A stretch of DNA of 64,000 bases. Origin: DASSUW01 sp963759375. Its GTDB lineage: Bacteria; Actinomycetota; Thermoleophilia; Solirubrobacterales; Solirubrobacteraceae. The position numbers and the translations under genes were made by a program. Position 1 is the first letter of the stretch. The number at the start of each line of letters is the position of its first letter. This document shows, one piece after another, positions 23,064-32,548 of the stretch. The stretch covers positions 1-64,000 of the forward strand of contig CAVWYY010000003.1 of NCBI GenBank assembly GCA_963759375.1, given 5' to 3'. Under the pieces are notes generated by a model. The model made no database searches. It was not told the origin of the DNA and worked only from the letters and a program-made list of their open reading frames with translations.

Positions 23064-25940
23064 ATGGCGCGCGTCGCGAGCTCCAGGCTTATCGGTCGCC
23101 AGGCGGAGCTGGCGGACCTCGAGGCGGCGCTCGGCGATGCCGCCGCCGGGCGGCCGTCGCTGGCGTTCGTCGCCGGGGAGTCGGGCGTCGGCAAGACGCG
23201 GCTGCTGGCCGAGCTGACCGCCCGGGCGCGCGACGGCGGCGCGCTCGTGTTGTCCGGTGACTGCGTCGACTTCGGCGACGAGGGCGAGCTGGCCTACCTG
23301 CCGCTGGTGGCGGCGCTGCGCCCGCTGGCGCGGGATTCCGACCCGGCGCTGAACGACGCGGTCGCCGCGCTGCTGCCCGGCGCTCCCGGCCCCGACCCGG
23401 GCGATCAGGCGCAGCTGTTCGAAGGTCTGCTGGCGCTGCTCGACACGCTCGGCCGTGAGCGGCCGGTGCTCCTGGTGATCGAGGACCTGCATTGGGCCGA
23501 CCGCTCGACGCGCGCGGCGCTGGCGTTCCTCGCGCGCGGGCTGACCGAGGAGCGCGTGCTCATCGTGAGCTCGTATCGATCCGACGAGCTGCTGCGCAGC
23601 CATCCGCTGCGCCCGCTGCTGGCCGAGCTCGAGCTGCATCCTCGCGCGCGCCGCGTCGCGCTCGCGCCGCTGACCCGCGAGGAGCTGGCCGAGCAGCTGA
23701 CGGACATCCTCGACGCGCCGCCGGACGCCGAGCTGCTCGACCGGCTGTGGTTGCGCTCGGCCGGCAATCCGCTGTTCGGCGAGGAGCTGCTGGCCGCCGG
23801 GCTCGACGGCCGCGGCGCCGCCCCTGACACGCTGCGCGACGCCCTGATCCTGCGCGTCGAGCGCCTGGCCGACCCCGCCCGCGAGCTGCTCGGGCTCGTC
23901 GCCGTCGGGCAGCGGCTCGACGACCGCCTGCTCGAGGAGACGGCCGGGCTCGAGCCGCGAGCGCTGCGCGAGGCGCTCCGCGAGGCGATCGACGGGCACA
24001 TCCTGGCCGTCCAGGACGACGGCCTGTACCGGTTCCGCCATGCGCTGCTGCGCGAGGTGGTCGAGGCGGACCTGCTGCCCGGCGAGCGGGCCGAGTGGCA
24101 TCTGGCGCTCGCCCGGGCGCTCGAGCAGCGCCTCGGGGACGACGCGCAGGCGACGGCCGCCGTCGCCCACCACTACGCCGCGGCGGACGACCGGCCCGCC
24201 GCGCTCGCCGCCGCGGTGCGGGCCGCCACGGCCGCCGAGCGAGTGCACGCCTACGCCGAGGTGGCGGCGCTGCTCGACCGCGCGCTCGCGCTATGGGACC
24301 GCCTGCCGGACGCCGAGGCCCTCGCCGGAGCCGACCGCGTGACCGTGCTCGTGCGGGCCGCTGAGGCAGCCAGCGCGCTCGGCGACCCGGGCCGCCAGCT
24401 CGCGCTGCTCGAGACCGCGCTCGCCGAGCTCGGCCCCAACCCGGACCGCTCGCGCGCCGCGCGGATCCTCGAGGCCACGGGCAACGCGCAGCGGCACCTC
24501 AACCAGGCCGGGGCCAGCGCCGCCACGCTCGAGCGTGCGCTCACGCTCGCCGACGATCCCGCAGATCGCGCGAGCGTGCTGGCCGGGCTGGCGCGCGCGT
24601 ACATGATCCTCAACCGCTACCCCGACGCCACCCGCGTGGCCCGCGACGCGCTGGAGGCTGCGGTCGGTGCCGGCCTGCCGCTGGTGGAGGGGCGGGCGCG
24701 CAACACGCTCGGCGACTCGCTGGCGATGACCGGCGACGTCGAGGCCGGCGCAGCCGAGCTGCGGACGGCGATCGCGATCGCACGCGAGCACGACGACCTC
24801 GCCGACCTCAGCCTCGCGTATCTCAACTACTCGAACATGCTCCACGTCCTCGGCCGCTCGGAGGAGGCGCTCGCGGTCGCCGCCGAGGGTCGCGAGGCGG
24901 TGGGCGGCCGTCGGCCGATCTCGATGCTCTGGTTCGACCTGAACATCGCCGAGTTCGCGCTCGACAGCGGCGACTGGGCGCTCGCCGAGGCGGCGCTGCC
25001 GAGCGCGGAGCCGTGGACCGGGGCGCAGTCGCGTTTCGGGATCGGACTGCGGCGGGCGGCGCTGGCGCTCGGCAAGGGCGACGACACGGCGGCCGCCGCG
25101 CTGCTCGAAGAGCTCGAGCCGCTGGCCTCGGAGTCGAGCGAGCCGCAGGCGCTGGCGCCGTTCGCGGTGCTCGTCGCCGAGCTGCACCGCCGCACGGGCG
25201 ACCTCGAGGCGGCGCGCGGCGCCGTCGACTACTGGCTCGAACGGATCGACCGCTCCAGCGACGACGCGATGCGCGCGGCCGCCGTGGCCGCCATGGGCGT
25301 GGCCGTCGAGGCCGACGCGGCCGAGCGCGCCCGCGACCTCGGCGATGCCGCTCCATCGGGGCGGGTGGACGACCTGCTGGCGCGCGTGGCCGCGGCGGCC
25401 ACCGACACCCGGCCGATCGAGCGTGCGGCGCTGGAGGGCGCCCGCGCCGACGCCGCACGCGCGGCCGGCACGCCCGACGCGGCCGCGTACGCTCGCGCCG
25501 CCGAGGCGTGGGAGGAGGCCGGCCGCCCGGAGCCCGCGGGCCGCATGCGCTGGCGCGAGGCGGAGATCCACGCCACGGTCGAGGACCGCGAGGCGGCCGC
25601 CGAGGCGGCCGCCGCCGCGCACGCGATCGCCACCCGGGTCGGCGCCGACTGGCTCCGCGAGCAGGTCGAGCGGCTCGCCGGGCGCGCGCGGCTCACGCTC
25701 CCGACCGAGAGCGCGACGCCCGCCGAGCCGGCCGACGAGGTCGCGTTCGGGCTCACCGCGCGCGAGCGCCAGGTGCTGGAGCTGCTGGCCGAGGGCGCCA
25801 CGAACCGCGAGATCGGCGCGTCGCTGTTCATGGCGGAGAAGACCGCCAGCGTCCACGTGTCGCGCATCCTCACCAAGCTCAACGCCCGCTCACGGACCGA
25901 GGCGGCCTCGATCGCGCACCGCCACGGGCTGGCGAACTAG
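23064..25940 (+). CDS. large LuxR-family regulator with AAA-like ATPase (LAL)
   Basis: 958 aa; the ATG at 23064 gives MARVASSRLIGRQAEL. The Walker A is GESGVGKTRLL (about 44-54), Walker B-like LLVIEDLHWAD near 146-156, a long TPR-like helical middle follows, and the C-terminal LuxR HTH reads LTARERQVLELLAEGATNREIG with LNARSRTEA. The LAL family (MalT, NarR-type) usually binds ATP and an effector to activate nearby genes. There is no Shine-Dalgarno; a TACGTT box at 23050-23055 would place transcription at the start codon. The target genes are not evident; the PhzF and VOC neighbours are candidates. Confidence 0.9.
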   Translation: MARVASSRLIGRQAELADLEAALGDAAAGRPSLAFVAGESGVGKTRLLAELTARARDGGALVLSGDCVDFGDEGELAYLPLVAALRPLARDSDPALNDAVAALLPGAPGPDPGDQAQLFEGLLALLDTLGRERPVLLVIEDLHWADRSTRAALAFLARGLTEERVLIVSSYRSDELLRSHPLRPLLAELELHPRARRVALAPLTREELAEQLTDILDAPPDAELLDRLWLRSAGNPLFGEELLAAGLDGRGAAPDTLRDALILRVERLADPARELLGLVAVGQRLDDRLLEETAGLEPRALREALREAIDGHILAVQDDGLYRFRHALLREVVEADLLPGERAEWHLALARALEQRLGDDAQATAAVAHHYAAADDRPAALAAAVRAATAAERVHAYAEVAALLDRALALWDRLPDAEALAGADRVTVLVRAAEAASALGDPGRQLALLETALAELGPNPDRSRAARILEATGNAQRHLNQAGASAATLERALTLADDPADRASVLAGLARAYMILNRYPDATRVARDALEAAVGAGLPLVEGRARNTLGDSLAMTGDVEAGAAELRTAIAIAREHDDLADLSLAYLNYSNMLHVLGRSEEALAVAAEGREAVGGRRPISMLWFDLNIAEFALDSGDWALAEAALPSAEPWTGAQSRFGIGLRRAALALGKGDDTAAAALLEELEPLASESSEPQALAPFAVLVAELHRRTGDLEAARGAVDYWLERIDRSSDDAMRAAAVAAMGVAVEADAAERARDLGDAAPSGRVDDLLARVAAAATDTRPIERAALEGARADAARAAGTPDAAAYARAAEAWEEAGRPEPAGRMRWREAEIHATVEDREAAAEAAAAAHAIATRVGADWLREQVERLAGRARLTLPTESATPAEPADEVAFGLTARERQVLELLAEGATNREIGASLFMAEKTASVHVSRILTKLNARSRTEAASIAHRHGLAN

Positions 25941-26353
25941 CCCGGCTGCGCGGCGGCGTTGATCATCCAGTTGGTGCCGAACCGGTCGACGCACATGCCG
26001 AACGTGTCGCCCCACGGCGCCTTCTCGAACGGCACCACCACCGCGCCGCCCTCGCTCAGGCGATCCCAGTAGCCGCGGAGCGTGGCCTCGTCGTCGCCGC
26101 TCAGCGAGACGGACACACCGGCCTGCGGTCGGTACTCGACGTGGTTCGGCGTGTCGGCGCCCATGAGCACGAGCCCGTCGGACGCCTCGAGCGTGGAGTG
26201 CATGACCTTGTCCTGCTCAGCCGGGTCGTCGCTCGCGTGGAACTCGGCGTACGTCGAGATCGTGAGCACACCGCCGAGGACCGTCTGGTAGAAGGTCATC
26301 GCCTCGCGCGCGTCGTTGCGGAAGCTGAGGTACGGGTTCAGCTGAAGGGTCAT
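25937..26353 (-). CDS. VOC/PhnB-like glyoxalase-fold protein
   Basis: 138 aa, ATG at 26353. It opens MTLQLNPYLSFRNDAREAMTF and carries the PhnB pattern YQTVLGG, ADTPNH, FGTNWMIN. These small metal-binding proteins of the vicinal oxygen chelate fold often lack a proven substrate. It is convergent with the LuxR ATPase, overlapping its last 4 bp, and its start overlaps the end of the dehydrogenase gene, so the two are co-transcribed. Confidence 0.85.
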   Translation of the reverse strand: MTLQLNPYLSFRNDAREAMTFYQTVLGGVLTISTYAEFHASDDPAEQDKVMHSTLEASDGLVLMGADTPNHVEYRPQAGVSVSLSGDDEATLRGYWDRLSEGGAVVVPFEKAPWGDTFGMCVDRFGTNWMINAAAQPG

Positions 26354-27330
26354 GGACGGGATCGTAGCTCCAGCACCTCGGGGTTCACGACGTTGATCGG
26401 CGAACCGTGCGCGTAGGCGACGATCTGGTCGAACACGTCCGCGAACTGCAGCTCGAACTCCTCGCGCGTGACGTAGCCGATGTGCGGCGTGGCGACGGCG
26501 CTGTCGAGCTCGAGCAGCGGGTGGTCGAGCGTCGGCTCCTGCTCGAACACATCGACCGCCGCCATGCCCGGCCGCCCCGCGCGGACCGCCTCGGCGAGCG
26601 CGCCGGGGACGATCAGCGGCGCCCGGCTCGTGTTGACGAGCAGCGCGGTCGGCTTCATCCGGGCGAGGTCGGCGGCCGTCACGATGCCACGGGTCGCGTC
26701 CACGAGCCGCATGTGGAGCGAGATCACGTCGGACTCGGCGAAGAATGCCTCGCGCGACGGTGCCGCGGTGTAGCCGTCGCCGCGCGCCCGCTCGCGCGAC
26801 TCCTCGCGCGCCCACACCCAGACGTCCATCCCGAACGCCTGTCCGTAGCCCGCGACCACGCTTCCGATCCGGCCGTAGCCGTAGACGCCAAGCGTCTTCC
26901 CGCGCAGCGTGTGGCCGATGCCGGACTGCCACGTCCCGGCCCGCAGCGCGGCGGTCTGCTGCGGGACACGGCGCATCGCGGCCAGCACGAGCGCCCACGT
27001 GAGCTCCGCCGCCGCGTACGACGGCGTGCCCATGTGCAGGTTCGAGGAGACGATCACGCCGAGCTTCGTGCAGGCGTCGACGTCGATGTGCGGGTACGCG
27101 CTGCGCTGGCTGATCAGCCGCAGCTTCGGGAGCCGGCGCAGGAGCGGCTCGCGGATCTCGGTCCGCTCGCGGATGAGCACGAGCGCCTCGGTATCGCGCA
27201 GGCGGTCGGCGAGCACGTCGTCGTCCTGCACGTGGTCGGTCCAAACGGCGACGTCGTGGCCCGCCAGCTTGGCGAAGCAGTCGAGCGTCCGCAGTGTGTC
27301 GCCGTAGTCGTCGAGGATCGAGATCTTCAT
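26350..27330 (-). CDS. D-2-hydroxyacid dehydrogenase
   Basis: 326 aa; the ATG at 27330 (MKISILDDYGDTLRTL) is chosen over one at 27357. The NAD-binding GYGRIGS is at about 155-161 and the catalytic Arg is in NTSRAP, with Glu and His in the usual FEQEP and TPHIGY segments. The family interconverts 2-keto acids and D-2-hydroxyacids, for example phosphoglycerate or formate-type substrates. The substrate is not predictable. It is followed by, and overlaps, the VOC gene. Confidence 0.9.
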   Translation of the reverse strand: MKISILDDYGDTLRTLDCFAKLAGHDVAVWTDHVQDDDVLADRLRDTEALVLIRERTEIREPLLRRLPKLRLISQRSAYPHIDVDACTKLGVIVSSNLHMGTPSYAAAELTWALVLAAMRRVPQQTAALRAGTWQSGIGHTLRGKTLGVYGYGRIGSVVAGYGQAFGMDVWVWAREESRERARGDGYTAAPSREAFFAESDVISLHMRLVDATRGIVTAADLARMKPTALLVNTSRAPLIVPGALAEAVRAGRPGMAAVDVFEQEPTLDHPLLELDSAVATPHIGYVTREEFELQFADVFDQIVAYAHGSPINVVNPEVLELRSRP

Positions 27331-27372
27331 CGTGGCGGGCCGGCCACCTTCCCACACTGGTGGGGAGAAGCG

Positions 27373-27867
27373 TCAGGACAGGCGCAGAACCCTGACGCCC
27401 ATGACGTAGTCGGCGCCGTCCCGGGTGAAGTGGAGGCTGCTCCAGGCGGTCGCGCCGACGAGCGGCGGCAACGTCGCGTAAGCGTCGCCGAGCCAGTCGT
27501 CGCCGTCGAACGGGTTGTCGTGGTCGTCGTCGTAGAGCGAGACCCAGATCGGACCCGTGACGTCGAGCGACACGTTCGGGTACGCCATCTGCAGCGGGTT
27601 CACGCCGTGCGGGCCCCACACCTTGGCGCCCTTGATCCGGATGTAGGCCTCGTCCTCGAAGCTGTCCTCCGTCTCGTAGGCCCGCAGCGTGTCGACCGTG
27701 ATTCGGTACTTGGGCTGCGGGGGCGCCGGCGGGTGCGGCGGCGGCGGGTCGTCCGGGTCCTGGTAGCACCCCTGCGGCGGGCAGGCGCCCGCGACGGAGG
27801 GCGTCGCGAGGGCGAGTGCGGGCAGCACGAGCAGCGCCACCAGCAGTGGTCTGAGCTTGAGGGACAT
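27373..27867 (-). CDS. secreted hypothetical protein, acidic and Pro-rich
   Basis: 164 aa; GGAG lies just before the ATG at 27867. A signal peptide (VALLVLPALALATPSVAG) is followed by a Pro-rich stretch (DPDDPPPPHPPAPPQPK, about 37-53) and an Asp-rich part (LYDDDHDNPFDGDDWLGDA) that could bind calcium. I recognise no family. It stands alone between the dehydrogenase gene and the kinase gene. Confidence 0.6.
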   Translation of the reverse strand: MSLKLRPLLVALLVLPALALATPSVAGACPPQGCYQDPDDPPPPHPPAPPQPKYRITVDTLRAYETEDSFEDEAYIRIKGAKVWGPHGVNPLQMAYPNVSLDVTGPIWVSLYDDDHDNPFDGDDWLGDAYATLPPLVGATAWSSLHFTRDGADYVMGVRVLRLS

Positions 27868-27932
27868 CGTGTCTCCTTCTCGTCGGGTAGAGAGGGAAGA
27901 CGTCCGGATCGCGGTCGCGATTCCCTGCCGCG

Positions 27933-28715
27933 TCAGCTGACCGCGGCGAGCGCGGCGCCGATGGCCGGCGCATCCGCGCCGAGCGCGGCCGGCAGCACCG
28001 GCAGCGCGCGGGCCTCGGCGTCGTAGACGTCGGCGCGCAAGGCCCGCTCGACCCGCCCGCGGTAGCCGTCGTTCAACCCGAGCCCGCCGCCGACGATCAC
28101 GGCGCCCGGGTCGAGCGCGTTGACCAGCGCGGCGAGCGCGACGCCCAACCGCTGGGCGGCGTCCTCGACCACGTCGGCGGCCTCGGGGTCGGCCAGCGCA
28201 TCCTGCGCCGACGCGTGGCCGGTGCGGCGCGCGAGCGCCAGCCCGCTCGACCACTGCTCGACGAGCGGCGCGCCGGTGCCGATCGCGGCCCCGCGCACGC
28301 CCATGCGCGGCACGCCGTCGCTCATCAGGCAGTGGCTGATGCCCGACCCGACGGTCACGTACAGGAAGTCGGGATGCTCGCGGCCCGCCCCGAAGCGGGC
28401 CTCGGCCAGCGCGCCCGCGCGCACGTCGGCCTCGACGGCGGCGAACTCGGCGAGCAGGTCGGCGCCCCGCCAGTCGATCGTCTCGGCGCTGCGCACGTGC
28501 CCGGCAGGGTCGACGAGCTCGCAGACCGCCAGCCCGGTCGGCACGCCGTCGCCCAGCTCGGCCGCGAGCCGCCGGCAGTCGGCGAGCACGACGCCGGCGC
28601 CGCGGGCCGGCGCGGTCGGGATCCGGCGGGCCGCCTGGATCTCGCCGGTCGCGGTGTCGACCCGCGCGGCCGCGATCTTGGTCGCGCCGACGTCGAGCCC
28701 GACCGCGACGGTCAC
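27933..28715 (-). CDS. ROK family sugar kinase
   Basis: 260 aa from a GTG overlapping the cupin gene stop. It opens with a phosphate-binding VAVGLDVGATKIAAARVD, followed by the glycine-rich VTVGSGISH (about residue 120) and a late adenosine motif, GAVIVGGGL. The ROK Cys-rich zinc motif CxCGxxGCxE is absent; a divergent MGVRGAA segment occupies that region, so the protein may lack the structural zinc. ROK kinases phosphorylate glucose, N-acetylmannosamine or similar sugars. It is the last gene of the SIS-Gfo/Idh-cupin-ROK operon. Confidence 0.8.
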   Translation of the reverse strand: MTVAVGLDVGATKIAAARVDTATGEIQAARRIPTAPARGAGVVLADCRRLAAELGDGVPTGLAVCELVDPAGHVRSAETIDWRGADLLAEFAAVEADVRAGALAEARFGAGREHPDFLYVTVGSGISHCLMSDGVPRMGVRGAAIGTGAPLVEQWSSGLALARRTGHASAQDALADPEAADVVEDAAQRLGVALAALVNALDPGAVIVGGGLGLNDGYRGRVERALRADVYDAEARALPVLPAALGADAPAIGAALAAVS

Positions 28716-29536
28716 GGCAGGTAGCTCGGCGCGATGCCGCAGATCGCCCGCGCCGTGTCGCCGCCGGGGTTGCGGTACTCGTGGCGGGCGCCCGCCGGCA
28801 GGTAGCAGACGTCCTCCGGCTCGAGCTCGAACACGTGCACCGCGCCGTCGAACCACGCGCGGACCCACAGGCCGCCCTCGAGCGCCATCAGGACCTCGTC
28901 GCCGCCGTGCTCGTGCGCCGCGGCCGCCTCGCCCGGGCCGAGCTCGAGCGTCACCGCCGTCAGGTGCTCGGTGCTGGCCAACACGCCGCACAGCACGCCG
29001 AGGTCGCGCCGCCACAGCACGTCGGCCGGCCGCAGGACCCGCAGCCGCGGCTCGCGCGGCGCGGCCGGCGGCCAGTGCCCGAGCAGCGCGTCGTCGGCGT
29101 ACCGCGAGGTCTCGAGGTACGGCTGCTCGCGCGCGTAGGCGCTCGACGCGCCCGCGGCCGGAGGCGGCGCGAACAGCTCGAGCACGCGCAGCGGCTCCGG
29201 CCCGAGCGCGAACGCGTGGTGCCAGGTGTCGCGCCGGAAGAAGACGCTCTCGCCGGTGCCGACGCGCTGCACCTCGCCGGTCTCGGGGTCGGCGATCACC
29301 AGCACGCCCTGCAGCACGTGCAACACCTCGTCGGCCGCGAAGATCGTCCGGTAGTCCTCCGAGTGCCGGAACGCGCCGCCGGGCGCGAGCCCGAACACGA
29401 GCATGTGCACCTTCTCGGTGGACGCGTAGATCCAGTCGTAGACCTCGCCGGCCGCCGGGTCGCCCCACACGTGGCGGGTGACGTCGCCGCGCCGGATCAG
29501 CGCCGGGCCGTCGAACGACGGCCGCGGGGAGCTCAT
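28712..29536 (-). CDS. double-cupin protein
   Basis: 274 aa. The first cupin carries HSEDYRTIFAADEVLHVLQG and a later DTWHHAFALG; the second has HEHGGDEVLMALEG, PEDVCYLPAGARHEYRN. The second set of metal-binding His and Glu is more complete. Two-domain cupins in sugar loci are often isomerases or dioxygenases; the exact reaction is not known. It is sandwiched between the oxidoreductase and kinase genes with overlapping codons. Confidence 0.75.
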   Translation of the reverse strand: MSSPRPSFDGPALIRRGDVTRHVWGDPAAGEVYDWIYASTEKVHMLVFGLAPGGAFRHSEDYRTIFAADEVLHVLQGVLVIADPETGEVQRVGTGESVFFRRDTWHHAFALGPEPLRVLELFAPPPAAGASSAYAREQPYLETSRYADDALLGHWPPAAPREPRLRVLRPADVLWRRDLGVLCGVLASTEHLTAVTLELGPGEAAAAHEHGGDEVLMALEGGLWVRAWFDGAVHVFELEPEDVCYLPAGARHEYRNPGGDTARAICGIAPSYLP

Positions 29537-30636
29537 GACGCGCTCCGCGGGTCGTGCACGCGCTCGTGGCCGCCGACCTCGCCGAGCCGCGCGAGGTCCG
29601 CGGCCGGGAACGGCGACGTGATCTCGCGGGCGCGGCCGTCGTCGCCGGCGGCCTGCGCGGCGAGCATGATCTCGAGCGCGTGGTAGGCGTGCTCGGGCCG
29701 CGTGACCGGCTCGGTGCCCGACTCGAGGCACTCAACGAGGTGGCGCAGGCCGTCGGTCCACGGCCACGTCGGGTCCGACTCGGGGTAGACCTCCCAGGCC
29801 GCCTTGTCGTTGCGCCACAGCTCGTAGCCCTCCGGCGCCCAGTCATCGCCGAGCATCTGCACCACGCCGTGCGTGCCGTAGAGCTCGATGCACGGCGACC
29901 GGTAGTTCTGCATCGTGAAGCCGGTCGTCACCACCGCGTAGCGGGCGTCACCGAAGTCGATGAGGATGTGCGCGTTGTCGTGGGCCTGCACCTGGATCCG
30001 CTCGCCCTCCACGACCCGCTCCGGGATCGCGATCCCGCTCATCGCGGTGACCCGCCGCGCGGGCCCGAAGAAGCCGCACAGGCTGGTGACGTTGTAGATG
30101 CCGAGGTCGAACAGCGCGCCGCCTCCCGGCTCGTAGTACCAGCGCCCCCAGTCCGGCCCGGCCCAGCCGTAGCGCGCCCGCGCGGTGAGCAGGCCGCCGA
30201 CCTCACCCGCCTGCACGCGCGCGTACATCGCGCGATAGGTGGGCGACAGCAGGATGTGCGGCGCACAGAGCAGGTGGCCGGGCGCGGCCTCGGCGGTCGC
30301 CAGCACCGACTCGGCGTCCGCCAGCGAGGTCGCCACCGGCTTCTCGACGAGCACGTGCTTGCCGGCGTCGAGCGCCGCGCGCGCGATCCGCGAATGCTCG
30401 GTCATGCTCGTCAGCACGAGCACCACGTCGACGTCCGGGTGCTCGCAGACCGCCGCGTCGCCCGGCAGGTCGGCCGGCAGGTCGAGCCGATCGGCGGCCG
30501 CCCGCCGCTTCTCGGGATCGACGTCGTACACCGCCACGACCTCGACGCGGCCCTGGCCGCGCAGGCGCTCGATCAGGTTCATGTAGGGCGTCCAGAAGAC
30601 GCTCCCGCAGCCGACCACACCCAGGCGGATGCTCAC
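29533..30636 (-). CDS. Gfo/Idh/MocA family oxidoreductase
   Basis: 367 aa from a GTG with GAGGAG 6 nt upstream. The N-terminal Rossmann motif is GVVGCGSVFW and the family EKPVA signature is in HVLVEKPVATSLADAE (about 92-107). A C-terminal beta-sheet domain completes the family length. These enzymes oxidise or reduce sugars, sugar acids or inositol with NAD(P). It is coupled by 4-bp overlaps with the SIS gene upstream and the cupin gene downstream. The substrate cannot be read, but the setting suggests a carbohydrate derivative. Confidence 0.88.
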   Translation of the reverse strand: MSIRLGVVGCGSVFWTPYMNLIERLRGQGRVEVVAVYDVDPEKRRAAADRLDLPADLPGDAAVCEHPDVDVVLVLTSMTEHSRIARAALDAGKHVLVEKPVATSLADAESVLATAEAAPGHLLCAPHILLSPTYRAMYARVQAGEVGGLLTARARYGWAGPDWGRWYYEPGGGALFDLGIYNVTSLCGFFGPARRVTAMSGIAIPERVVEGERIQVQAHDNAHILIDFGDARYAVVTTGFTMQNYRSPCIELYGTHGVVQMLGDDWAPEGYELWRNDKAAWEVYPESDPTWPWTDGLRHLVECLESGTEPVTRPEHAYHALEIMLAAQAAGDDGRAREITSPFPAADLARLGEVGGHERVHDPRSAS

Positions 30637-31631
30637 GTTGCGCTCCTCGCGGTCTCGTAGTAGGCGTCGGTCCACGCCGGCTTGTCCACGTCGTGCCCGG
30701 CGGTGAGCGCCAGCTCGGCCGACAGCGCGGCGGCGGCCGGCAGCGTGGTGATCGGCGCCAGCCGCGCATCGGCGCGCGCCGCGGCCGGCAGGCGCAGCGT
30801 CGTCGCCCCGGCGGCCGCGCACAGACGCTCGGCCTCGTCGCCCAGTTGGTCGCCGTCGGGGTCGAGCGACACCATCAGGTGCCCGCGGTCGAGCCCGAAA
30901 GAAGCCGACGTCGCGCCCTCGCGCGTCTCGACGCCCTCGGCCGGGATGCGCGAGATCTCCTTGAGCATGAGCGCGAGCTCGAGCGCCGCGGCCCACGCCG
31001 CGCCACCGCCGACGGCGATCGCCGCCGCCGGGGCACCCACCGCTCCGAGCGTCTCGGCCGCCCACGGGTCCACGTCGGTCACCGCCCGGGCCGCGACCGC
31101 CGGCGAGGAGGCGACCAGCGCCGCCAGCCCGCGGTCCCCGGTCATCGAGGCCCACACCGACAGCCCGGCGGCGTACGCGCCCGCGAGCGCCTGCGTGTGC
31201 GTGACCGCCCGCTGCGACGCGACGTGTTGGAGCACGACCGCGTCGGAGGCCCCGGCCAGCGCCGAGCCGGCGCTGGCCGTGATCGCCACGCACGGGCGCG
31301 CGCCCGACCCGCGGGCGATCTCCACCACGTCGCGGAACTCCCCGGACGAGGACACCGCGAGCACGGCGTCACCTTCGCGCCAGCGGAACCCTTCGCGAGC
31401 CACGACACCGCACGGGAGCGCCACCAGCGGCGGCCCCTCGCCCTCCAGAGACGCAAGCCACAGCGCGTGCGCCACGTAGTACGCGGCACCGTTGCCGGTC
31501 GCCACGATCCGCTGCGCACCGCGCAGGACGCCGGCCGCCTCCGCGACCCCGTCCGCGGCGTCGATCGTGTCCTGGAGCGCGCCTGGAAGCTGCTGCACAT
31601 CGGCCCACAGGCCGGTCCCCAGGTACCGCAT
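30633..31631 (-). CDS. SIS domain (phosphosugar-binding) protein, AgaS/GlmS-like
   Basis: 332 aa. ATG at 31631 (MRYLGTGLWADVQQLP). Two SIS domains are recognisable: IVATGNGAAYYVAHALWLASL and VLAVSSSGEFRDVVEIARGSGA, with a C-terminal LMLKEISRIPAEGVETRE resembling the isomerase domain of GlmS and related aminosugar deaminases. This suggests a ketose-aldose isomerase or deaminase acting on an amino-sugar phosphate. TACGTT at 31639-31644 (minus strand) lies 7 nt upstream, so the message may be leaderless. It heads the operon divergent from the GntR regulator. Confidence 0.82.
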   Translation of the reverse strand: MRYLGTGLWADVQQLPGALQDTIDAADGVAEAAGVLRGAQRIVATGNGAAYYVAHALWLASLEGEGPPLVALPCGVVAREGFRWREGDAVLAVSSSGEFRDVVEIARGSGARPCVAITASAGSALAGASDAVVLQHVASQRAVTHTQALAGAYAAGLSVWASMTGDRGLAALVASSPAVAARAVTDVDPWAAETLGAVGAPAAAIAVGGGAAWAAALELALMLKEISRIPAEGVETREGATSASFGLDRGHLMVSLDPDGDQLGDEAERLCAAAGATTLRLPAAARADARLAPITTLPAAAALSAELALTAGHDVDKPAWTDAYYETARSAT

Positions 31632-31638
31632 GGACCGG

Positions 31639-31702
31639 AACGTACCATGAGGAACCAAAAGGAACCAAACGGCTTGACAGCCGGACCACAGCGCTGGATA
31701 GT
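31639..31702. promoter_or_regulatory. divergent promoter region with direct repeats GGAACCAAA
   Basis: On the minus strand a TACGTT -10 (31639-31644) lies 7 nt before the SIS ATG. On the plus strand TTGACA (31674-31679), 17 bp, GATAGT (31697-31702) form a good promoter that leads to a near-leaderless GntR ATG at 31712. Two direct GGAACCAAA repeats lie between them (about 31651-31669), in the position for regulation of both directions. A similar GGACCAAACA lies before the GH4 gene at 39421-39430. GntR/HutC binding is inferred. Confidence 0.6.
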
Positions 31703-31711
31703 GGCGGGCCA

Positions 31712-32548
31712 ATGCCGCTCAGCGAGGCGTCCCAGCCGCTCTACCACCGGGTCTACCGGGAGATCTCGAAGGAGATCGAGAACGGCGCCCTGCAGCCCGG
31801 GGACCGCCTCCCGTCAGAGCGCTGGCTGTGCGATGAGCTGGGCGTCAGCCGGGCGACCGTCCGGCGCGCGATCGAGGAGCTGACGGCCGACGGCATCGTC
31901 GAGGGTCGCGGCCGCGGGTCGTTCGTGACCGACGAGGCGCTCGCCGAGCCGGCCGGCACGCTGATGAGCCTGTCCGAGCTGGGTCGCTCGCGCGGGCTCG
32001 ACGCGAGCGCGCGCGTGATCTCCGCGGAGGTCCGCGCCGCGACGATCGACGAGGCGGAGCTGTTCAGCATCGCTCCCGGCGCCGAGCTGTTCGATCTCCA
32101 GCGCCTGCGCATGCTCGACGGGCTGCCGATCTCGCTCGACCAGAACCGGGTGCCGTTGCGTCTGGCTCCTGATCTGGCCGAGCTGGACTTCGGCACCGCC
32201 TCGCTGTACGAGGCTCTCGACCGCAGCGGCAACCCGCCGCGCCGCGCCGACTACGAGTTGGAGGCTCGTGGCGCGGACGCGACGGAGGCCGAGCTGCTGG
32301 GGCTGGCGCCGGATGCGCCGGTCCTGTTCGCCACCACGGTGGCGATCGGCGCACAAGGTAGGGTCGTCGACCTTGGCCGCACCGTGTACCGCGCCGACCG
32401 CTATCGGTTCCACGCGTCGCTCACGCGCCGCGCTCATCGTGAGGGGGAGTTCATACATGAGGATTCGCACGCTCCGCGCGGTGCTGCCAGCCGCGTTGGC
32501 GATCGCCGTCGTCGGGTGCGGAGGGACACCGGGCGGGGACAAGCCTGA
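31712..32548 (+). CDS. GntR/HutC-family regulator with UTRA domain
   Basis: 278 aa. The winged helix is at about 10-70 (LYHRVYREISKEIENGALQPG, then LPSERWLCDELGVSRATVRRAIEEL), followed by a UTRA effector domain that ends near RTVYRADRYRF. The frame then runs another 30-odd residues into the next gene, a 92-bp overlap with the binding-protein gene; a normal UTRA protein would end around 32430, so either the tail is real or one base is wrong. UTRA domains sense phosphosugars or other small ligands, and it presumably represses the divergent SIS operon and the ABC genes. Confidence 0.9.
   Translation: MPLSEASQPLYHRVYREISKEIENGALQPGDRLPSERWLCDELGVSRATVRRAIEELTADGIVEGRGRGSFVTDEALAEPAGTLMSLSELGRSRGLDASARVISAEVRAATIDEAELFSIAPGAELFDLQRLRMLDGLPISLDQNRVPLRLAPDLAELDFGTASLYEALDRSGNPPRRADYELEARGADATEAELLGLAPDAPVLFATTVAIGAQGRVVDLGRTVYRADRYRFHASLTRRAHREGEFIHEDSHAPRGAASRVGDRRRRVRRDTGRGQA

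Noticed and set aside
31712..32548. Frameshift near the GntR C-terminus
   Set aside because: A shorter end near 32430 would fit the family, but no clear single-base correction could be found, so the frame is left as it stands.
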